Assembly (NCBI GenBank): GCA_963803245.1 | Contig: CAWDLI010000011.1 | Span: 62,001 to 126,000 of the forward strand | DNA: 64,000 nucleotides | Reading direction: 5' to 3' | From: JACVRW01 sp963803245 | GTDB taxonomy: Bacteria; Actinomycetota; Thermoleophilia; Solirubrobacterales; Thermoleophilaceae | Part shown: piece after piece, positions 24,577 to 32,345 of the stretch | How the letters are laid out: each line of letters begins with the position of its first letter | Numbering within the stretch: position 1 is the first letter of the stretch | The notes under the pieces: generated by a model | Told to the model about the DNA's origin: nothing | What the model saw: the letters and a program-made list of their open reading frames with translations, nothing else | Databases searched by the model: none | Made by a program: the position numbers and the translations under genes

Positions 24577-26163
24577 TCAGATCTCCAGGCGGGACTCCTC
24601 CAGGTCGAGCTCCCGCTCGACGCGGTGCATCACGTCGCTGGAGATCTCGCCGCTGTTGCGGAGCTCGACGAGTGCTCGCCGCTGCGCTGTGTAGAGCTCG
24701 TGCATCAGGCGCTGGTAGGCGAGTGAGCGATCCTCGATGCCGTCCTCGTCGTCGATCTTCCCGGCTCTCACCTTCACGCGACGCTGGCGGAACTCGTGGA
24801 GGCGCCGGAGCCGGTCGACCGTGTCGTCGAGCGTCCACTCCTCGACCGCCAGCTCCTCCAGCCGCTCCAGGGCCGCTCGCGAGGAGATCCACCGTGCCCG
24901 CATCTCCTCGGCCTCCTCCGCGCTGCCGTCCTCCTGCACGCCCAGGAACCGGATCAGGTATGGCAGCGTCAGCCCCTGGCCCACCACCGTCACGAGGATC
25001 AGCGCGAAGGTGATGAAGAGGATCAGGTCCCGCTCCGGGAGCGGCGCGCCGGCGTCGGTCTCCAGCGGCAGCGCCAGCGCCGCGGCGAGCGAGACCGCTC
25101 CGCGCATCCCCGACCAGGCGGACACGATCCGCGGGCGCGCGCCCACGCGCCGCTCCAGCTGCCCGGGCCGGCGATCGAGGGCCCGGACCACGTACGGCAT
25201 CGTGAACGTGAAGACGAAGCGGGCGGCGATCACGGTGGCGCACACGAGCGCTGCGTAGCCGGCCAGCTCGCCCGTCGTGTACCCGTCGAGGCCCTCCATG
25301 ATCACCGGCAGCTGCAGCCCGATCAGGATGAACAGCGTGGCGTTCAGGATGAAGACGAGGATCTCCCAGACCGCCGTGCTCTGGAGGCGGGTCTCAGGCG
25401 TGATCAGCTCGGGAGCGAGCCAGCCGAGATAGATGCCGGCGGTGACGGCCGCGAGCACCCCCGACAAGCCGAGCTCGTCGGCCGGGATGAACGCGGCATA
25501 GGCCGTGAGCAGCGAGATCGTGATCTCGGTCGGAGCGTCGTCGATCCGGCGCCGGATCTCGCTGACCACGAAGCCGACAACCACGCCGATCGCGATTCCG
25601 CCGGCGGCCGACAGCAGGAACTCGAGCCCCGCGTCGAGCGCGGAGAAGGTGCCTCCCACGGCGGCGGCCACGGCCACCCGGTAGGCCACGAGCGCGGTCG
25701 CGTCGTTCACGAGGCTCTCGCCCTCGATGACGTTCACGAGCCGGCGCGGGGCGCCGAGCTGGCGCATGATCGCCGTGGCGGCCACCGGGTCGGTGGGCGA
25801 CACGATCGCGCCGAGCGCGAAGGCCAGCGGCCACGACATCCCGATCACCTCATGCGCGACGACTGCGACGGCGCCCATCGTCAAGAGCACCAGGCCGATC
25901 GCCGCCAGCGTGATCGAGCGGGCGTCGTCGCGCAGCGCGCGCAGGTCCGAGAAGAACGCGGCCGCGTAGAGCAGCGGCGGCAGGAAGACCACCAGCACCA
26001 GATCGGGCTCCAGCTCGATCTCCGTGATGCCCGGGACCAGACCGAGCGCCAGGCCGCCCAGCACGAGGAGAATCGGATACGGCACCGACAGCCAGCGCGC
26101 GATCGCGTTCAATCCCGCGACCGAGACGAAGAGCGCGGCAAGGACGATCTCGAAGTCCTCCAC
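24577..26163 (-). CDS. CPA1-type Na+/H+ antiporter, 528 aa
   Basis: Eleven to twelve membrane segments over residues 1-400. Family hallmarks are present: FLPPLLYAAAFFSDLRALR in helix 3, and FALGAIVSPTDPVAATAIMRQL with EGESLVNDATALVAYRVA, which hold the ion-binding Asp residues (SPTDP and NDA). The C-terminal 130 residues are a charged cytoplasmic tail (RLRRLHEFRQRRVKV), probably regulatory. It exchanges sodium for protons for pH and salt balance. The ATG at 26163 starts right before the first helix. It is divergent from the DUF4389 gene. Confidence 0.92.
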   Translation of the reverse strand: MEDFEIVLAALFVSVAGLNAIARWLSVPYPILLVLGGLALGLVPGITEIELEPDLVLVVFLPPLLYAAAFFSDLRALRDDARSITLAAIGLVLLTMGAVAVVAHEVIGMSWPLAFALGAIVSPTDPVAATAIMRQLGAPRRLVNVIEGESLVNDATALVAYRVAVAAAVGGTFSALDAGLEFLLSAAGGIAIGVVVGFVVSEIRRRIDDAPTEITISLLTAYAAFIPADELGLSGVLAAVTAGIYLGWLAPELITPETRLQSTAVWEILVFILNATLFILIGLQLPVIMEGLDGYTTGELAGYAALVCATVIAARFVFTFTMPYVVRALDRRPGQLERRVGARPRIVSAWSGMRGAVSLAAALALPLETDAGAPLPERDLILFITFALILVTVVGQGLTLPYLIRFLGVQEDGSAEEAEEMRARWISSRAALERLEELAVEEWTLDDTVDRLRRLHEFRQRRVKVRAGKIDDEDGIEDRSLAYQRLMHELYTAQRRALVELRNSGEISSDVMHRVERELDLEESRLEI

Positions 26164-26248
26164 GGCCTAATCATCGCCAGCGAGGCCGCTGACGGGAGCT
26201 GCGCTAGCGTCTGAACGCGGTCAGGGATCTCGAGCAAGGAGCGAGCAC

Positions 26249-26905
26249 GTGAACGACGACCATCCGGTGCGGTTCTCGGTCGACTATCCGGAACGGGACC
26301 TGAATCGGCTCACCACGGCCTTTCGCGTCTTCACCGTCATCCCGATCGCGATCGTGCTGGCGAGCATCGGCGGCTACTCCAGCGGCGGCGGCTACGACGG
26401 CGGCTCCGGCGCGACCGTCGCCATCGGCGGCATCGGCCTGCTCTTCATCCCACCGCTGCTGATGATCCTGTTCCGTGAGAAGTACCCGCGCTGGTGGTTC
26501 GACTGGAACCTCGAGCTGCTGCGCTTCACGAACCGGGTCTGCGTGTACGTCGCCCTGATGGACGATCGCTACCCGTCGACCGACGAGCGCCAGTCGGTGC
26601 GGCTGGACTTCCCCTATCCCGACGCGTCGCGGGAGCTGAACCGCTGGCTGCCGCTGGTCAAGTGGTTCCTCGCGATCCCCCACTACATCGTCCTGTTCTT
26701 CCTCTCGATCGCCACGGTGGTCGTCGTGGTCGGGAGCTGGTTCGTGATCCTGTTCACCGGCCGCTACCCGCGTGAGATCTTCGAGTTCGTCGAGGGCGTG
26801 ATCCGCTGGCACAACCGGGTGGCGGGCTACTCGTTCATCCTCGTGACCGACCGCTACCCGCCGTTCTCGCTGCGCCAGGCCGCGGCCGGCCCGGAAGTGC
26901 CCTAG
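26249..26905 (+). CDS. DUF4389 membrane protein, 218 aa
   Basis: The family signature is clear: RFSVDYPERDLNRLTTAFRVF, then membrane helix VFTVIPIAIVLASIGGYSSG, REKYPRWWFDWNLELLRFTNRV, and the second half ELNRWLPLVKWFLAIPHYIVL with ILFTGRYPREIFEFVEGVIRW. The two halves repeat the W-x-x-x-RWHNRV/RFTNRV design, suggesting an internal duplication. Three to four membrane segments. Function of DUF4389 is unknown. GTG start. The end overlaps the convergent SGNH gene by four bases. Confidence 0.82.
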   Translation: MNDDHPVRFSVDYPERDLNRLTTAFRVFTVIPIAIVLASIGGYSSGGGYDGGSGATVAIGGIGLLFIPPLLMILFREKYPRWWFDWNLELLRFTNRVCVYVALMDDRYPSTDERQSVRLDFPYPDASRELNRWLPLVKWFLAIPHYIVLFFLSIATVVVVVGSWFVILFTGRYPREIFEFVEGVIRWHNRVAGYSFILVTDRYPPFSLRQAAAGPEVP

Positions 26906-28167
26906 GCCGCGGGCCGTCCCGCGCACGACGGCCCCCTGAGCGTCGACAGGTCGATCGCGCGCGCGACCGCCCGGTAGCCGGCGGAGTTCGGGTGCTGCCC
27001 GTCGCCGCTGTCGTAGCGGGGGGCCAGGAAGTCGGGTCTCGAGCGGTCGCGGAGCACGGCGGCCAGGTCGGCCACCGCGTCCGGGAGCTTGCTGGAGCGG
27101 ATCCACGCGTTCACCTCGTGCACCTTGGCGTTCATCGCGGCCACCCCGTCGGCGGTGGGGAACACCGAGCCCGCGGAGGGCGAGATCGTCGCGACGATGA
27201 CGTTGAGCCCCTGGCGCTGCAGGCGCGCTATCAGGGTCTTCAGGCCTCGGATGACCGCGCGCGCGGGCGGCGCGGGCGGGATCCGGAAGTCATTGCCCGA
27301 TCCGAGCCAGAGGATCACGTCGCTCGCGCCGGGCTGCCGGATCACGTCGTCGCGGGCGCGGCTGAGCAGGCTCGGCCCGAACGCGTTCTCGGCACCCAGG
27401 AGCAGGCGGTTGCCGGCGATTCCCGCGTTGAGCACCGAGAGCCGCGGACCGCGACGCCGCTGCAGGCGCCTCGCGAGGGAGTCGGTGAACCTGTGATTGG
27501 CGTCCCGCGGTGAGCCGGTCCCGTCCACCGACGACGCGCCGAATGCCACGACCGCCCCCGCGCGCAGGGGCGCGCGCACGTCCACGCCCGCGAGAAGGCT
27601 CCATGACGTCGTGGTCTGCGAGAAGGCCCCAGGGGCGAGGTCGCCGGTGCGGTTTCCGCCGGCGACGAAGGACGTCTGAAAGGCGAACGGGTGAGTCGTG
27701 GCGCCGGGGCTCATCCGCCGCACGTGGATGCTGACCGCGAGGTCCTCGAAGGCCGCGAAGCGCAGTCGCGCGGGGTCGCTCGCCGCGGTCGCTCCCGCTG
27801 CGAGTGTGGCCGCGCGCCGGCCGCCGAAGCTCAGCCGCCGGAGGCTGCCGGGCACCAGTGCCGCACCCGCGGCCCGCCGCCCGATCGTCACCCCACCCAG
27901 GCGCAGCGGCGACGAGCCGAAGCGGTTGGAGACCCTCACCCGCACGAGCCGACCGCCCGCGGTCGGGTTGACGACCAGCCGAAGCGTCTGGTCCTCGAAC
28001 GCGCGCGGCTCGCCGTAGGCCGGCGAGGTGGCCCATGCTCCGAGCCAGCCCGAGCCGGCGCATCGCGACCCCGCTTGGGCTTGCTCCGCAAGCGAGGCCG
28101 AGCCCGCCAGCCACAGGAAGAGAGCCGCGCCGGCGCTCGCCCCGCGGAGGGCTCGGCCGGTCCTCAC
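26902..28167 (-). CDS. Secreted SGNH/GDSL hydrolase, 421 aa
   Basis: A signal peptide (ALRGASAGAALFLWLAGSAS-LAEQAQA) leads a beta-rich N-terminal domain (residues 40-200) and an SGNH esterase domain (about 205-420). The blocks are AVVAFGASSVDGTG (catalytic Ser), GIAGNRLL (Gly), LWLGSGND (Asn) and DSGDGQHPNSAGYRAV (Asp-x-x-His). The usual GDS is GAS here, leaving Ser as nucleophile. Members act on rhamnogalacturonan, acyl esters or lipids; the substrate is unknown. It likely acts outside the cell on sugars or lipids. Confidence 0.88.
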   Translation of the reverse strand: MRTGRALRGASAGAALFLWLAGSASLAEQAQAGSRCAGSGWLGAWATSPAYGEPRAFEDQTLRLVVNPTAGGRLVRVRVSNRFGSSPLRLGGVTIGRRAAGAALVPGSLRRLSFGGRRAATLAAGATAASDPARLRFAAFEDLAVSIHVRRMSPGATTHPFAFQTSFVAGGNRTGDLAPGAFSQTTTSWSLLAGVDVRAPLRAGAVVAFGASSVDGTGSPRDANHRFTDSLARRLQRRRGPRLSVLNAGIAGNRLLLGAENAFGPSLLSRARDDVIRQPGASDVILWLGSGNDFRIPPAPPARAVIRGLKTLIARLQRQGLNVIVATISPSAGSVFPTADGVAAMNAKVHEVNAWIRSSKLPDAVADLAAVLRDRSRPDFLAPRYDSGDGQHPNSAGYRAVARAIDLSTLRGPSCAGRPAA

Positions 28168-28173
28168 CGTGGG

Positions 28174-28329
28174 CTAGGGCCGGGACCGGCGCGGACGGAA
28201 CGGATACAGGTTGGCGAGCCGCTCCTCGACCCGCGCGCTCAGACCGGATTGGTGCTGTCGGGCTCGTGCGACGCGTGCGCTGTGCTGGGCGAGCCCCATG
28301 CGTTGTGGTGCTGTGAGGTTTGTGTTCAT
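28174..28329 (-). CDS. Possible short basic protein, 51 aa
   Basis: From the ATG at 28329 a basic peptide MNTNLTAPQRMGLAQHSARV continues to a stop at 28174, ending RLANLYPFRPRRSRP. Its amino-acid mix is not the Arg/Pro/Ala noise of shadow frames. It sits six bases before the SGNH gene on the same strand. Family unknown; it could be a false reading. Confidence 0.33.
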   Translation of the reverse strand: MNTNLTAPQRMGLAQHSARVARARQHQSGLSARVEERLANLYPFRPRRSRP

Positions 28330-28439
28330 TGCACCTGGGCTGTACCCGCCATGGCCCCGCACGACTCGCGCCGGGGGGACGAACTTCGGCTTGAACCGGG
28401 ATCGTACGGACCCCCGCGGCGTCGCTAGCGTGGGCGTGC

Positions 28440-29324
28440 GTGGCCTCCGTAACGGCGATTCACTTCACGGATCCCGCCTGCCCGTGGGCCTACTCGGCGC
28501 GGCCGGCGCACGCGCGGCTCGCCTGGCGCTTCGGCGACCAGGTCGAATGGCGGCTCGTGATGATCGGCCTGAGCGAGAGCGCGGAGGCCTATGAGAAGCG
28601 CGGATACACGCCGGCGCGCGTGACGACCGGACACCGCCACTTCCAGAGGCGCTTCGGGATGCCGTTCGCGTTCGTGGTGAAGACGCGCGTGGCGGCCACC
28701 TCCCGGGCGTGTCGCGCGATCGTGGCCGCGCGGGAGATCGATCCCGCTCTGGGTGAGGGTGCTCTGCGCGCGCTTCAGCTCATGCATTTCACGACGGCAC
28801 GGCTGCTCGACGAGGATGACGACCTGCGCCACGCGCTCGGCGGCGTCCACGACCTCGACGGCGACGCCGTCGTGGCGCGCATCGACGATCCCGAGATCGT
28901 GGCGGCGTACGAGGCCGATCGGGCGCTCGCCCGCTCCGCCGAGGGCTCGCCGACGCACGCGCAGGACCGCTCGTCGACGAGCGACGGACCCGTCCGCTAC
29001 ACCGCGCCGTCGGTCATCTTCGAGCGCCCCGGCGGCGAGCGCCTGGAGGTCGGGGGCTTCCAGCCCTTCGAGGCCTACGACACGGCGCTCGCCAACCTCG
29101 ACGTCTCCCTCGACCGGCGCCAGCCGCCGGCCGACGCCCGCGAGGCGCTCGACGCCTTCCCGGACGGCCTGATGACGGCCGAGGCGGCCGCCGTGCTGCG
29201 CCCGTCCGACCTCGTGGAGCCCGACCCGGCGGCAGCCGAGGCGCAGCTGATCGCGCTCACCGGGGAGGGCGCGGCCACCTGTGAGGCCGTGGGCGGCGAC
29301 GCCGTCTGGCGACCGGCGCCCTGA
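28440..29324 (+). CDS. DsbA/FrnE-like thioredoxin-fold protein, 294 aa
   Basis: Opens with FTDPACPWAYSARPAHARLAW: the CPW motif at the helix start is typical of DsbA-family 2-hydroxychromene isomerase/FrnE-like proteins, but only one Cys is present, so disulfide exchange with CxxC is not possible. Residues 60-150 form the helical insertion (FQRRFGMPFAF, RACRAIVAAREIDPALGEGAL); the cis-Pro loop is probably VRYTAPSVIFE near 185. Role: glutathione- or mycothiol-linked isomerase/oxidoreductase (inference). GTG start at 28440. Confidence 0.78.
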   Translation: MASVTAIHFTDPACPWAYSARPAHARLAWRFGDQVEWRLVMIGLSESAEAYEKRGYTPARVTTGHRHFQRRFGMPFAFVVKTRVAATSRACRAIVAAREIDPALGEGALRALQLMHFTTARLLDEDDDLRHALGGVHDLDGDAVVARIDDPEIVAAYEADRALARSAEGSPTHAQDRSSTSDGPVRYTAPSVIFERPGGERLEVGGFQPFEAYDTALANLDVSLDRRQPPADAREALDAFPDGLMTAEAAAVLRPSDLVEPDPAAAEAQLIALTGEGAATCEAVGGDAVWRPAP

Positions 29325-29344
29325 GCGCCCCGAACGGGTGACGG

Positions 29345-29571
29345 TCCGACCCCGCGCATAGAAACGCGGCGGTCCGGGTAAACACCCTTCTCATTACATC
29401 GGGGCCCTCCTAAATGAGGCCCCGGATCAGCCGCCGGGAGGGGACCTGGCGGCGACCAATCGTACGTTCGGGGGAGTGGTTGCTCCTTCGAATGGGGGAG
29501 GCGTGAGTCCGCCCCCAGGTTCGGCTTGCCGGCGGATGCTCGGAGCTTCTGAGCGCGCCGACGGATAACCC
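29345..29571 (+). other. Long structured 5' leader before the CAP-domain gene
   Basis: The 247-base gap before the CAP gene has several stable stems: CGGGGCC/GGCCCCG around the loop CTCCTAAATGA (29400-29426), GCCGCC/GGCGGC (near 29430-29453), and GGGGGAGGCG/CCGCCCCC around TGAGT (near 29494-29517). It has no open frame. It may be a regulatory RNA leader. It does not match the c-di-AMP, c-di-GMP, cobalamin or SAM-type riboswitch patterns that I know. Confidence 0.3.
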
Positions 29572-30171
29572 ATGGCATTTCACCGCCTATCCACATTCGC
29601 TCGCTCGACGGCACGGGTCGCGCTCGGCGCAACCGTTCTTGCGTGCGTGGTCGCCTCTCCGGCCGCCGCCGGCACGCAGAGCAAGCCGGCCCGCGCCTCG
29701 CAGGTCGGCTGCGCGACTGCCAGCACACCCACCAGCGACGTCCGGCGGATCCAGAAGGCGATGCTGTGCCTGCACAACCTCGAGCGGACCGCACGCGGGC
29801 TGCGCAAGCTGCGCTGGAACCCCGAGCTCTCCGGCGTGGCCAACAAGTACGCGCGGACCATGGTCTCGCACCGCTTCTTCGATCACTATTCGGCCGGCCA
29901 CCGGGACCACATGGACCGGGTCGCCGCCAGCGGCTACAAGCCCTCCGCGGGCTGCTGGACCGCCGGCGAGAACCTCTTTGCCTCGCGCGGAACCGCCACT
30001 CCCAGACAGCTGGTGACCGCCTGGATGGGCAGCAGGGCCCACCGCCAGAACATCCTGCGCGGCGGCTGGCGCGACTTCGGGCTCGGAGTGGTGGCGGCAT
30101 CGCCGCAGGGCGACTCGAACGGCCTCACGGTCGTGGCGCTGTTCGGCACCCGCACAGGGCGCCCCTGCTAG
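29572..30171 (+). CDS. Secreted CAP-domain (SCP/PR-1-like) protein, 199 aa
   Basis: A signal peptide (ARVALGATVLACVVASPAAA) is followed by a CAP domain: LHNLERTARGLRKLRWNPELSGVANKYA (here broken: HNLERTARGLRKLRWNPEL), MVSHRFFDHYSAGHRDHMDR with its His, AGENLFASRG and MGSRAHRQNILRGGWRDFGLG. Four Cys residues suggest disulfides. Bacterial CAP proteins are secreted; roles include lipid binding, peptidoglycan-linked functions or adhesion. It is convergent with the sortase gene, overlapping by four bases. A long structured leader precedes it. Confidence 0.9.
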   Translation: MAFHRLSTFARSTARVALGATVLACVVASPAAAGTQSKPARASQVGCATASTPTSDVRRIQKAMLCLHNLERTARGLRKLRWNPELSGVANKYARTMVSHRFFDHYSAGHRDHMDRVAASGYKPSAGCWTAGENLFASRGTATPRQLVTAWMGSRAHRQNILRGGWRDFGLGVVAASPQGDSNGLTVVALFGTRTGRPC

Positions 30172-30851
30172 GACCGTCTCGCGGCCACGATCACCAGCCG
30201 CTTCGCCGCGCTGAACATCGGAGTGCAGGTCGTGAGCACCAGCCGCTCACGGGCCGTCTGACGAAGGACGGCTATCCGGGAGGGCAGGACCACGTGCGAC
30301 GCCTCGACTTTGTACGAGAAGCGTCCGTAGGGCATGCTCAGCGCGATCTCGTCTCCCCTGCGCAGCCGGTCCAGCTTCTTGAACGGCGCCAGATAGGTGG
30401 TCCGGTGACCGGCGAGGCCGACGGTGCCTCCCTGACCGGGAAGATCGGTCGAGTCGTAGTGACCCGGGCCCTTCTTCAAGCTCGACGAGCCGGTGCCCGC
30501 CACGAAGACGAAGGTGATGTCGAGCCGCGGAATGCGGATCCGCCCGAGGGCGTCCCCGGTGCTTGTTCTGCGCTCAAGCCGCGATGCAATGCCGGCAAGG
30601 TCCTGGTGCGCGGTGTGAACGCTTCGCAGGGGAGATGCGGCCAGCTGGTCCAGCTGGCCCTCGAGTGCCGCCTGCTCGCGATGCGCGACCAAGGCGGTGA
30701 TCGGCTCCTGCCATGCCAGCGTGAGAGCCGACTCCGTCACCGCCAGGACACCGGCGGTGAGCAGAATGGCGGCGACGATACGGGTCAGCCGCCGGGATGC
30801 GCCCGGCGCCGGCGCGGGGGTCGTGTCTCCCCCGCGCCGAGCCGGTGCCAC
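30168..30851 (-). CDS. Class E-type sortase, 227 aa
   Basis: A cytoplasmic basic, proline-rich start is followed by a membrane helix (LTRIVAAILLTAGVLAVTES) and the sortase domain: GRIRIPRLDITFVF, the catalytic His in GLAGHRTTYLAPF, the catalytic Cys in LVLTTCTPMFSAAKRLVIVA and the Arg in the same stretch. The TLTTC/C-TP wording and the Tyr after GHRTT fit actinobacterial class E sortases, which attach LAxTG proteins. The substrate gene lies just upstream with one base between; a GTG at 30851 follows its TGA. A longer start (ATG-like at 30896) would overlap that gene. Confidence 0.9.
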   Translation of the reverse strand: MAPARRGGDTTPAPAPGASRRLTRIVAAILLTAGVLAVTESALTLAWQEPITALVAHREQAALEGQLDQLAASPLRSVHTAHQDLAGIASRLERRTSTGDALGRIRIPRLDITFVFVAGTGSSSLKKGPGHYDSTDLPGQGGTVGLAGHRTTYLAPFKKLDRLRRGDEIALSMPYGRFSYKVEASHVVLPSRIAVLRQTARERLVLTTCTPMFSAAKRLVIVAARRS

Positions 30852-30852
30852 G

Positions 30853-31563
30853 TCAGTTGGCGCGGGTGCGCCAGAACAGGAGGCCGGATCCTGCAACGGC
30901 CAGCCCTCCGAGAATGAAGAGGATCAGGACGTTGAATCCCGTCTGAGCGAGCTCTTCATTGCTCTCGGACTCGGTGGACTGCACCAGAGCAACGGGCGTG
31001 GTGGGCGTGGTGCCCTCTTCCTCCCGAGTTCCGACCTTGCCGAGGACCTTCTCCTCGCGATTTCCCTTCTTGCCCAAGACCATTCCCTGCTCCGGGACGG
31101 CCGGCGTGGGAGCCACTTCGGGCACTTCAGGAACCCCGAGAGAAACGACCGGGGGGGTCGGCGTCTCGGCCGGCGGAGTCGCCGGCTTCGGTGCCTTCGG
31201 CGTGACCGGAGTGGCCGGAGCCGGAGTCGCGGGCGTCACCGGTGTCACCGGAACCACCGGCGCTGCCGGCGGCGTCGGAACGACCGGGGGCGCTACCGGT
31301 GCGGGAGTCGGCTGTGCCGGCTTGGCCGGGGGCGGCTTCCAGTAGTCGGGCTTCTCCGGCTTCCAATGGTCGGGCTTGTCGGGCTTGGGCGTCCAATGAC
31401 TGGGCTTTTCCGGAGACCAGTGTTCAGACCTTTCCGGAGCCCCGCCCTTGTGGTCGTCGCACTCGGGGGACCAAGCAAGAGCGCTTGCAGCAGACAGGCC
31501 GAACAGCGCGACCAGTGCGGCTGCGACGCCCGCGACGCGCGGGAATACTCGTTTAGCGGACAC
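30853..31563 (-). CDS. LAQTG-anchored surface protein with tryptophan-proline repeats, 236 aa
   Basis: Signal peptide (RVFPRVAGVAAALVALFGLS-AASALA), then a Trp/Pro repeat block (HWSPEKPS, HWTPKPDKPD, HWKPEKPD, YWKPPPAKP; residues about 43-80), a Pro/Thr/Val-rich stalk to about 150, two copies of VLGK-x-G-x-REE, and a sorting signal: LAQTG near residue 209, membrane helix NVLILFILGGLAVAGSGLLF and basic WRTRAN. The LAxTG motif is the class E sortase target. GTG start at 31563 with AAGGAGGT just upstream. It is co-transcribed with the sortase. The role of the Trp repeats (surface or sugar contact) is unknown. Confidence 0.87.
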   Translation of the reverse strand: MSAKRVFPRVAGVAAALVALFGLSAASALAWSPECDDHKGGAPERSEHWSPEKPSHWTPKPDKPDHWKPEKPDYWKPPPAKPAQPTPAPVAPPVVPTPPAAPVVPVTPVTPATPAPATPVTPKAPKPATPPAETPTPPVVSLGVPEVPEVAPTPAVPEQGMVLGKKGNREEKVLGKVGTREEEGTTPTTPVALVQSTESESNEELAQTGFNVLILFILGGLAVAGSGLLFWRTRAN

Positions 31564-31617
31564 GTGACCTCCTTGTTGTCGACGAGCCACGGGGAGTTCG
31601 GCGGAGTAACCCCTCGG

Positions 31618-31650
31618 ATTGCACCTCGTCGCTCGTCGAGAGTGTGCAAT
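31618..31650. promoter_or_regulatory. ATTGCAC/GTGCAAT inverted repeat upstream of surface-protein gene
   Basis: Seven-base perfect arms at 31618-31624 and 31644-31650, about 55 bases upstream of the GTG of the LAQTG protein. A related TTGCAC half lies in the divergent promoter at 31862. The two may bind one regulator. Confidence 0.35.
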
Positions 31651-31851
31651 GACACTTGCTTCGACGCCCAGGTACCGGAGGCCCATCCCCCTAAGGGATG
31701 AATGGGCTGGTCTCTTCGGGTGGTTTCTGCCCTCGGTGAGCCGAATCGCGCTTCCGGCGGCTCGGAAGCAGGTTTCAAATTCGGCCGTGTGGGGGTACGG
31801 GGACGGCTCCACGCCCCTTCGTCCTGCTTCAGGACATTCGTCCACATCTTT
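31651..31851. other. Intergenic stretch without gene
   Basis: The region between the divergent surface-protein and 32001 genes (31564-32000) holds the inverted repeat and promoter listed separately. I see no credible coding frame here. Confidence 0.5.
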
Positions 31852-31880
31852 TTGTCTGACCTTGCACCCGGGTGTAAAAT
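31852..31880 (+). promoter_or_regulatory. Sigma-70-type promoter with palindrome in spacer
   Basis: TTGTCT (31852-31857) and TAAAAT (31875-31880) are separated by 17 bases, close to ideal. The spacer and -10 hold TTGCACCCGGGTGTAA (31862-31877), a near-perfect palindrome that a repressor could cover. It points toward the gene at 32001 with a leader of about 115 bases. The AT-rich surroundings (CATCTTTTTGTC) stand out. Confidence 0.45.
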
Positions 31881-32000
31881 GTGTTAGTCGCCCGGCCCCA
31901 GACTCTCGGTGGGCGATCCTTTCCGGCTCCGGAACCCCGGCCGGTACAGGCGCACCGCCTCGCGAAGGCCGGCGCCGAAACCGCCACGTGAGGAGCCGAT

Positions 32001-32300
32001 GTGTCCACAGCTCGATCTCAGCCTCCGTCGTCTGACGTGGCGCTAGGACGACCGCCGCCCGGCATGCCGCCGAGCGGACAGCAGCACGGCCGGATCGAGA
32101 CGGTGGCAGCGCTGCCTCCCGCGGGGGGATGGGTGGGCCTGCGCCTCGAGGACGGCTCCGAGCGACGGCTGTCCGTGCCCGAGGGCATGTGCGAGCTGCT
32201 GCGCCCGGGGCTCGAAGTCGTTCTTTATCATCGCCCCGGTGGTGGGCTGGCCGGCTGGTATGTCCCAGATCAGGGGATCGGGTTCGATTTGCGGTCTTAG
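32001..32300 (+). CDS. Small protein with C-terminal GWYxP-IGxDLR domain, 99 aa
   Basis: The N-terminal 35 residues are Pro/Ser/Gly-rich; residues about 38-99 form a compact beta-rich unit ending LAGWYVPDQGIGFDLRS. The same unit ends the membrane LuxR regulator at 35226 (LVGWYLPEEEIGVDLRDWAP), with matching LEDG/LQDG and VVLYHR/IVYFDQ stretches. I know no named domain for this. Start GTG 32001. A short hairpin (GCGGTC/GACCGC) spans the stop codon. It probably works in the same system as the LuxR protein (inference). Confidence 0.62.
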   Translation: MSTARSQPPSSDVALGRPPPGMPPSGQQHGRIETVAALPPAGGWVGLRLEDGSERRLSVPEGMCELLRPGLEVVLYHRPGGGLAGWYVPDQGIGFDLRS

Positions 32301-32345
32301 ACCGCTCGCGCGGTTGCCGGGCGCGCACTCCCCTGCGCAACGGCC

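Noticed and set aside
24796..26214. Long plus-strand frame opposite the Na+/H+ antiporter
   Set aside because: It is composed of Arg/Glu/His/Gln noise typical of antisense frames in high-GC DNA, while the minus strand carries full antiporter motifs.
29345..29571. c-di-AMP (ydaO) riboswitch before the CAP gene
   Set aside because: The conserved GGGGAACC and CCCGAACCCGTCAGCTAACC-type blocks are missing; kept only as an unclassified structured leader.
31080..31400. Short direct repeats that could suggest a CRISPR or minisatellite
   Set aside because: They are codon-level repeats of Pro/Thr/Val and Trp/Pro within the stalk of the surface protein, with no regular spacers.
31881..32000. Possible cobalamin or c-di-GMP riboswitch before the gene at 32001
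   Set aside because: Fragments such as CCGCCACGTGAGGAGCC look faintly like the cobalamin core, but the B12 box and other conserved parts are absent.
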